Position numbers and translations under genes: made by a program. This document shows positions 57,866-64,000 of a DNA stretch of 64,000 bases, piece by piece (position 1 is the first letter of the stretch; each line of letters opens with the position of its first letter). The notes under the pieces are model-generated. The model made no database searches and was not told the origin of the DNA. It saw only the letters and a program-made list of their open reading frames with translations. The DNA is from Salvia splendens. Lineage: Eukaryota > Streptophyta > Magnoliopsida > Lamiales > Lamiaceae. Where the stretch lies: positions 36,562,887 to 36,626,886 of the forward strand of contig NC_056034.1 of the NCBI RefSeq assembly GCF_004379255.2, written 5' to 3'.

Positions 57866-58447
57866 ATCCCCCACATTGGTTAGAGCGCTGCAAGCTCAAA
57901 CCAACACCAGACACAAATGCATGTATGCAGACTCTTTTGCTCAGTTCTCAAGAAACGATACTGTATTTGGAGAGGTAACTTGTGGTTTTGAACCTTCCAT
58001 AGTCAACACTATCGGACATACCGGCGGGCTAGTGGACGCGATGCCTTGAACTATTCCTCCTTGGTGTATGCCTAGTCAATAGCATCAACACAATATTATC
58101 TCAACTTCATCAGTTCTCACGTTTGTGTCCGTTTCGGCCGTGGAACACCTCTTTGGAATTCATAAGTGACTCACACACACGAAGCGGCCTCACTTCTCAC
58201 TTACATAGGTGATTCTTTCATGAGTATCCTGCCATACTGCATCTCCTTGAGATTTCAAGAATCATTAAAAGTCAAAAGACTTAACCTCTTACCACGTGCA
58301 GGTTACAACACTCAATGCTTTCAAAAGAATGGGCGAAGATTAAAATCTTCTGAATGTTACAGCTAGATTTGTATAGCTTCGTTTTCCCATTGAACCAATC
58401 CCATGGGATCTCCAATCGTATGGTTGGGTTACCACTATACTCATATT
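57866..58447. other. non-coding 3' region of the copia element
   Basis: Lies between the RNase H stop and the 3' LTR in element orientation. No coding seen. Confidence 0.6.
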
Positions 58448-61400
58448 TTAAGATGTGGTTTTCAGTCCCATTCCTTTTAGCAATTTATGCATTTGATCAC
58501 GGTTTAAACCTTTTGTTAACGGATCCGCTAAGTTATCCACTGACTTTACATAGTCAACTGAGATAATGCCACTTGTGATCAACTGCCTTACGGTATTATG
58601 TCGCCGACGAATATGTCGAGACTTACCATTATAAAAGCCACTTTGTGCTCTACCTATAGCTGCTCTGCTATCACAATGTATCAATACTGCGGGCACTGGC
58701 TTCTTCCAACATGGAATACATTCTAGGAAATTTCTGAGCCACTCGGCTTCTTCCCCTGCTTTATCCAAAGCAATAAACTCAGATTCCATGGTGGAACGAG
58801 CAATACACGTCTGTTTCGTTGATTTCCATGAGACAACACCACCCCCCACAGTGAACACATACCCACTTGTCGAAAATGAGTCTTTCGAATCAGAGATCCA
58901 ATTTGCATCACAGTACCCTTCAAGTACTTGGGGGTATCTTGTGTAATGCAACCCAAAGTTAATAGTATACTTCAAGTATCTCAAAACTCTACACAGAGCT
59001 TTCCAATGTTCCTTACTCGGGTTACTCGTAAATCGGCTCAACTTGTTTACAGGACAAGCAAGATCAGGTCGAGTACAGTTTGTGATAAATATCAAACTTC
59101 CTATGACCTTTGCATACTCTTCTTGAGCAACAGAATCACCCATATTCTTGCTCAGATGGACATTGAGCTCCAAAGGAGTCTTTGCTGGCTTACAATCAAA
59201 CGAGTTGAATTTCTTAAGCATTTTCTCAACATAATGAGATTGCGTTAAGGCAATTCCCTCATTAGTCCTCAATATTTTGATTATGAGAATCACATCAGCT
59301 AGACCCATAGCTTTCATATCGAAATTTCTTTTCAACATGTTTTTTCGTCTCGTTAATAATGGCACTATCGCTGCCCATTATCAACATATCATCAACATAC
59401 AGACAGACAATAACAAACCCGTTATCTGTGTTCTTAATGTAAACACACTTATCACACTCATTGATAGTGAATCCATTTGCCAACATCACGTTGTCAAATT
59501 TCAAATGCCATTGTAATGGTGCTTGCTTCAACCCATATAATGACTTTACCAGTTTGCATACTTTACGCTCTTGCCCAGGCACAACAAACCCTTCGGGTTG
59601 TTCCATATATATTTCTTCTTCCAGATCACCATTCAGAAACGCAGTTTTCACATCCATTTGGTGAATCTCAAGATTGTACAAAACAGCAATCGCTAGAAGC
59701 ACTCGAATGGAAGTGATTCTCGTAATAGGTGAATAGGTATAAAAAAAAGTCATACCCTTCTTTCTGCTTAAAGCCTTGGACAACTAGGCGAGCTTTGTAC
59801 CTATCTATAGTACCATCGGGCTTATATTTCCTTTTCAGAATCCACTTGCACCCTAAAGGCTTACAGCCTTCAGGCAAGTCTACTAACACCCAACTGTTAT
59901 TTCTCATGATGGATTCAATTTCAGTGTTGATAGCTTCTTGCCACCACGCCGCGTCTGGGCCAGACAGAGCTTCTGCCAATGACTTTGGTTCGTCATCCAA
60001 CATAAAAGTTATGAAGTCAGGACCAAATGTTTTGGCAACTTTAACTCTTTTACCACGTCTTGGTTAAACATCCTCAGGACTTGACCTCGTCCTTTTTGGA
60101 GGATTAGAACTAGTGGATTCATCCATCATTCTTTCACTAGAACGATCCTCTTGCCTCTTGCAAGGGTATACATTCTCAAAGAATATAGCATTCCTTGACT
60201 CAATCGTTGTTCCTTCAGCCACGCCAGGCAGAGCTGACCTATGGACTAGGAAACGATAGGCACTACTATTAGGTGCATGGCCAATAAAGATGCAATCGAC
60301 TGTTTTAGGGCCTATTACAACTTGTTTCGGAGGTGGCACTTCTACCTTCGCTAAACACCCCCACACTTTGAGGTATGAATATGAAGGTTTCTTCCCTTTC
60401 CACAACTCATAAGGAGTCACATCCATATTTTTTAGTGGAATTTTATTCAGGATATGATTCGCTGTTAACACAGCCTCCCCCCACATGTTCTGGGATAAAC
60501 CAGAAATAATCAACAGAGCATTCATCATCTCTTTAAGTGTTCGATTTTTTCGTTCAGCAACTCCATTTGACTGGGGAGAATATGGAGCCGTTGTTTGGTG
60601 AATTATACCACTTGCATGACATAATTCTGCAAACGGGGCTACATACTCACCACCTCTATCACTTCGAACACACTTAATTCGACAATTAAGTTGATTTTCG
60701 GCTTCATTTTTTAAGTCTTTAAACGCTTCAATTGCCTCATCTTTACTTCTTAATAAGTAAAGGTAACAATACCTTGTGCAATCATCTATAAATGTGATGA
60801 AGTACTTTTTACCACCTCTAGTTTGCACAAATTTTAAATCACATACGTCTGTATGGATTAACTCTAGAGGTTTTGTGCTCCGTTCTACCGAGCGAAACGG
60901 TAGCTTGGTCATTTTTTCTTCAACACAGACTTCACATTTTTCTTGTGAGTTAAACTTATCTACTTTTAATAAATTAAGATTTACTAATCTTTTTATAGCA
61001 TTTAGATTTACATGTCCCAATCTTTTATGCCATAAATCAGAGCACTCAAGCAAATAAGAGGATGTGTCATCTTCCTTATTTCTTAATCCTTTTCCACGGT
61101 GAATGACCGTAACATTCAGCTTAAAATGCCCATTCACTAGGTGACCTTCACCTATGAACTTTTCATACTTGGTTAATATAACCTTTTCACACTCAAATTC
61201 TAGTGAAAATCCATGATTTACTAGAAGTGAGCCTGACACCAAATTATTTCGGATGTCTGGGACATGCAGCACATCCTTGAGGGTAAGAACCTTTCCGGAT
61301 CCTAATTTTAGGAACACATTACCCACACCAACCACCTCGGAAGAGGCTTGGTTTCTCATATGTACTTTTCTACCTCCAACAGATTTGTAAGTAGAAAAAA

Positions 61401-61795
61401 CGCTTCTCTTGGAGCACACATGACATGTGGCACCCGTATCAACAAACCATTCATTTGGATTATTACCATGGTCCACGTCGGAGACCATTGCGATCACCTC
61501 GTGATCTTTGTTGTTTATAACAACACGTTCAAATAATTTGTACAATATTGTTTCCAACAATAAGTACACAATTATATTGAACCAAATGTGCATTGGCATA
61601 TTCATCAACCCATGCATCCCAATTACTACTACCAAATCTAAATTGGTCTTGCTTGTCAAATGACAAACGATAAACATCATTCTCAAGAGAATAGATCTCA
61701 AGGAATTAACCACTCCATAGCGCATCGACATTGCGACCGTTCGTTGCTTTATTCCAGCTTTGAATTTCATGTTTCGTCCAGCTTCGGTCGACATG
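58448..61795 (-). pseudogene. copia gag(remnant)-pol with frameshifts
   Basis: The gag start ([11 protein letters not shown]) at about 61795 is followed by a shortened gag. Then come protease ([12 protein letters not shown], about 61440), GAG-pre-integrase ([10 protein letters not shown]), and the integrase core ([36 protein letters not shown]) up to a stop at 60064. Reverse transcriptase resumes at 60003 (AWWQEAINTEIESI), breaks near 59750, and continues with VKTAFLNGDLEE and [10 protein letters not shown] (intact YVDD). It breaks again near 59320 and ends with RNase H ([20 protein letters not shown]) at 58448. Domain order protease-integrase-RT-RNase H is the copia order. Catalytic motifs are present, but at least two frameshifts, the stop at 60064 and the gag deletion prevent autonomous activity. 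The long frame runs without a stop from the LTR into pol. Confidence 0.93.
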
Positions 61796-63585
61796 ATTTC
61801 AACAAGAGTACAATATTTCGTCTTGCGATTGTTGGAAATATTGCAGCCTTTACAGACGGGCAAACTCTTGTTATTACAAAAGAACCAAAAACTGGAAGGT
61901 AGGTAAAACAAAGTAAATACAATAAAAGGAACAAGATGCAAACTATATTCTTCTTCAAGTCGAGTCGAGGTGACCCTCTCTCCGCAAGACGAAATACGCC
62001 CCGGCTAATGCTCACGGATTGACGTAATGTCCCCAAAGATGAAACGACTTTCCTCCTATCGAGTTGAAGCACCTCAAACTCGTAGGCTCCGGCGAACTTG
62101 AATTGGAGGCGAGAACCGAGCAATGCAATGCTCCTAAGATGCACACTAGAATGCTTGAGCTAGAGATAAGAGAGAATGCTTTTTGTTGGTGTCTTCTCTT
62201 CTCCTAAATCCCATCTATTTATAGATGAGGAAAGACCAAGTGAAAAGTCTCACCATCAAGGCACCTCATAAAGTAAATGGAGGATACCTTAAGATGAAAG
62301 GCCAAAGGCCTAGCCCTTTCAAAAAACCACACGTTTTTCCTACAAAATAATACTCTAAGAAACAAAGCAGCAAATCACCAATTTAGGTTGGTAATGAATA
62401 TCAAGACAGAGATTATTGAGGTTAATGATTTGAGGTTTTTGAGAGAAATGTTTGACTTCAAGCCCTTTGCTGAAATATCACAGATTGAAAATGTTGATGA
62501 TTCATCCTTCTTTGGTATGTGTTTTTGGTTGTTGATTTATACTTTGTTGAAGTTATTGTAATGAAGCCGGTACTGAATTTATTTTCTGTCAATGTTGATG
62601 TATTATATTTAGATGTCATTGGTGTGATAACTGGGCCTGAAAGAGTTATCTCTCAATCTAAGTATAGATTGATTGAGATTGAAATCTCAGATGAGAAGTA
62701 AGTTTCTTAATATGCTTTGAGTCACATTTTTTAATCTTTTTTTGTTAAACTGATTGTATATCTTTTAACACAGCCATAATAAACTATTTTGTACAATGTG
62801 ATTCAAATGTTGACTTATATTTGGAGGAACCGAAAAGGAGTGAAGGAACCATTCCTATTGTTTGTGTTTAGTTTTGCAAGTGCAATCTTTTTAGAGGTTT
62901 TTTCTCTTTAATGTTTTGCTTCTTTTTAATGTTTTAGTAGTCAATATATATGTTAATCTTTTAGTGTTTGTGTATTAGGTGAAATTCGGATTTCTACATA
63001 TTTTCAAGCTTCCAAAGTGGTAATCAATGCTGATGTTGCTGAAGTTCAAGATTTTAGGATGAGGTGGCCGGTAGTTCTTAATTGAAATTTCAATTCTGCT
63101 ATTTGGATATTACTTATTACTCATTTCTGATTTCATATTTAATTTTATGATTGAACTTTTTTTTCACTTATCGAAGTTTTATTTTGTTTGGTTTAGGATA
63201 AAGGATGATGTCAGTTTTATTCAGCAATCTTCTGTCATTCAAGGTGGACAAATGGTTGGTGGTGAGTTTGATGATCTTCAGATGAAGCCCCTTGAGGATT
63301 TGGCTTGCCTAGAGGTATGGAATAAGTATTATATCCGTCTCTTATTTATTTTTTTTATCTTGAATTTTGTGTGTAATATTACAATAGTTTCTCTCTTTTT
63401 GTGATTAACAGGAAGGTTCATGTTGGGTGTTTGGTAATATTGAGTCAGTTGAGTGCCATTATGGCGAATGGTATTATTTGTCTTGCAATACTTGTGTAAA
63501 GAAGGTTAGAGAAGTTGATAATAAGTATAACTGTTCTTGATGTCATAAAACTCATTCTTATGCAGTTAGGTTAGACATTTCTCTC

Positions 63586-63587
<2 letters not shown>

Positions 63588-63639
<52 letters not shown>
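63588..63639. repeat. (AT)n microsatellite
   Basis: About 26 uninterrupted AT dinucleotides. A shorter run lies at 63904-63920. Confidence 0.98.
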
Positions 63640-63643
<4 letters not shown>

Positions 63644-63908
63644 TGTTTTATATACCAAACTAATTTTAAACGCTAAACACCAAACACATCATTATAAAAC
63701 AACGCGGAGTTCATTACAATTTTATTTGTAGTTTATTATAGGGAATTCAAAGATATAAAAACAATGACATCATCAAGCATAATATAAAGATCTGAAGTTC
63801 ATTATAAGTTTATTATTAGTTCATTATAATGAACTCCAAGTTGTCTTATAATGATGTTGTTCGGCGTTTAAGGTTTAAGACTGGTTTGGCATTGATCATA
63901 GTCCTATA
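63636..63908. repeat. fold-back MITE inserted in an AT repeat
   Basis: The left 'tatagggttgttttatatac' with 'cgctaaacaccaaacacatc' and the right-end complement 'tataggactatgatcaatgc' with 'cgccgaacaacatcatt' form inverted repeats of about 90 bp. Internal 'agttcattataa' words are repeated. TA-rich flanks hide any TSD. Non-coding. Confidence 0.65.
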
Positions 63909-64000
63909 TATATATATATATCATATTGATATATTTGCATCTATTTTAATTATTAATTTACTTAAGTAGTCAATACCAAACTCCTATTGTCTTATTTAGG

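Larger units (their letters stand above)
57352..62344 (-). mobile_element. near-complete Ty1/copia retrotransposon, coding on minus strand
   Basis: LTRs at 57352-57865 (514 bp) and 61830-62344 (515 bp) differ at roughly 16 positions by eye (about 97% identity), so insertion is fairly recent. The TSD is aaata (57347-57351 and 62345-62349). In element orientation the LTR begins TGTAGGAAAAACG and ends TTTCCAACA; the last bases of the copy at 57352 are mutated. A polypurine tract (AATGTGGGGGAT) precedes the 3' LTR. Gag is mostly deleted: only a short start near 61795-61700 and scraps remain before protease. It is therefore defective. Confidence 0.92.
57002..63540 (+). pseudogene. RPA70-like single-strand DNA-binding protein, copia-interrupted
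   Basis: Exons: 57002-57144 (MAPFITLVNNLCK through ECVFHDS), 57257-57351 continued at 62350-62514 (IQATFPNNLVQNMASKLRGG ... FKPFAEISQIENVDDS), 62613-62697 (DVIGVITGPERVISQSKYRL), about 62815-62890, 62979-63063 (EIRISTYFQASKVVINADVA), 63197-63314 and 63412-63540 (WYYLSCNTC zinc-ribbon part). The order of OB-fold segments and the C-terminal Cys region match the plant RPA70/DUF223 family, which binds single-stranded DNA in replication and repair. The 4993-bp copia sits inside exon 2. In addition, a TAG breaks the segment at about 62870 (VCV-stop-FCK) and a TGA at 63538 cuts the zinc ribbon (CS-stop-CHKTHS), so it looks dead even without the insertion. Helitrons also carry RPA-like genes, and this may be one, but no helicase was found. 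Confidence 0.8.

Overview
This window is nuclear DNA of a flowering plant, most likely a eudicot. It holds plant-type intron-containing genes (SBP-box factors, one with a miR156 site), a plant matrix metalloproteinase, and AT-rich intergenic DNA packed with plant transposon families. The exact family cannot be fixed from this sequence. Functional genes are few. The three that look intact are a 110-residue PHD-finger-like protein (16844-17330, +), an intronless GPI-type matrix metalloproteinase (28424-29479, -) and an SBP-box transcription factor with a miR156 target site (36664-37626, +).

Several other genes are visibly broken. A CCT1 (TCP-1 alpha) copy is split into two oppositely oriented pieces with stop codons (about 54-3826). 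An SPL8-type SBP gene has a 187-bp hAT MITE a few codons after its ATG and a lost zinc ligand (43453-44390). A coiled-coil gene I do not recognise has a stop and a frame break (46723-48142). An RPA70-like gene has a complete 5-kb copia element inside an exon (57002-63540).

Most of the rest is transposable elements, often nested, with many boundaries readable from target-site duplications (TSDs). From left to right: a Pack-MULE at 6573-7866 carrying fragments of two genes (SUVR3 and a PNGase A-like gene); a fold-back element interrupted by a hAT element that is itself interrupted by a solo LTR (10280-12663); a decayed copia element (from 19898) containing a PIF/Harbinger insertion and cut at its 3' end by a hAT derivative (26590-27810); SINEs at 9508 and 31331; MULE-type MITEs at 34083 and 37897; PIF/Harbinger elements at 5768, 22292, 34355 and 37749, the last still carrying a Myb/SANT ORF1; a decayed hAT with BED, DUF659 and dimerisation regions (49531-54830) split by a solo LTR; and the near-complete copia at 57352-62344. 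About ten short MITEs with 'tactccctcc' ends are scattered through the gaps.

No CRISPR array, rRNA or convincing tRNA gene was seen. The most notable observations are the two-gene Pack-MULE whose terminal repeats contain host coding sequence, and the doubly damaged SPL8 copy about 7 kb from an intact SPL gene.
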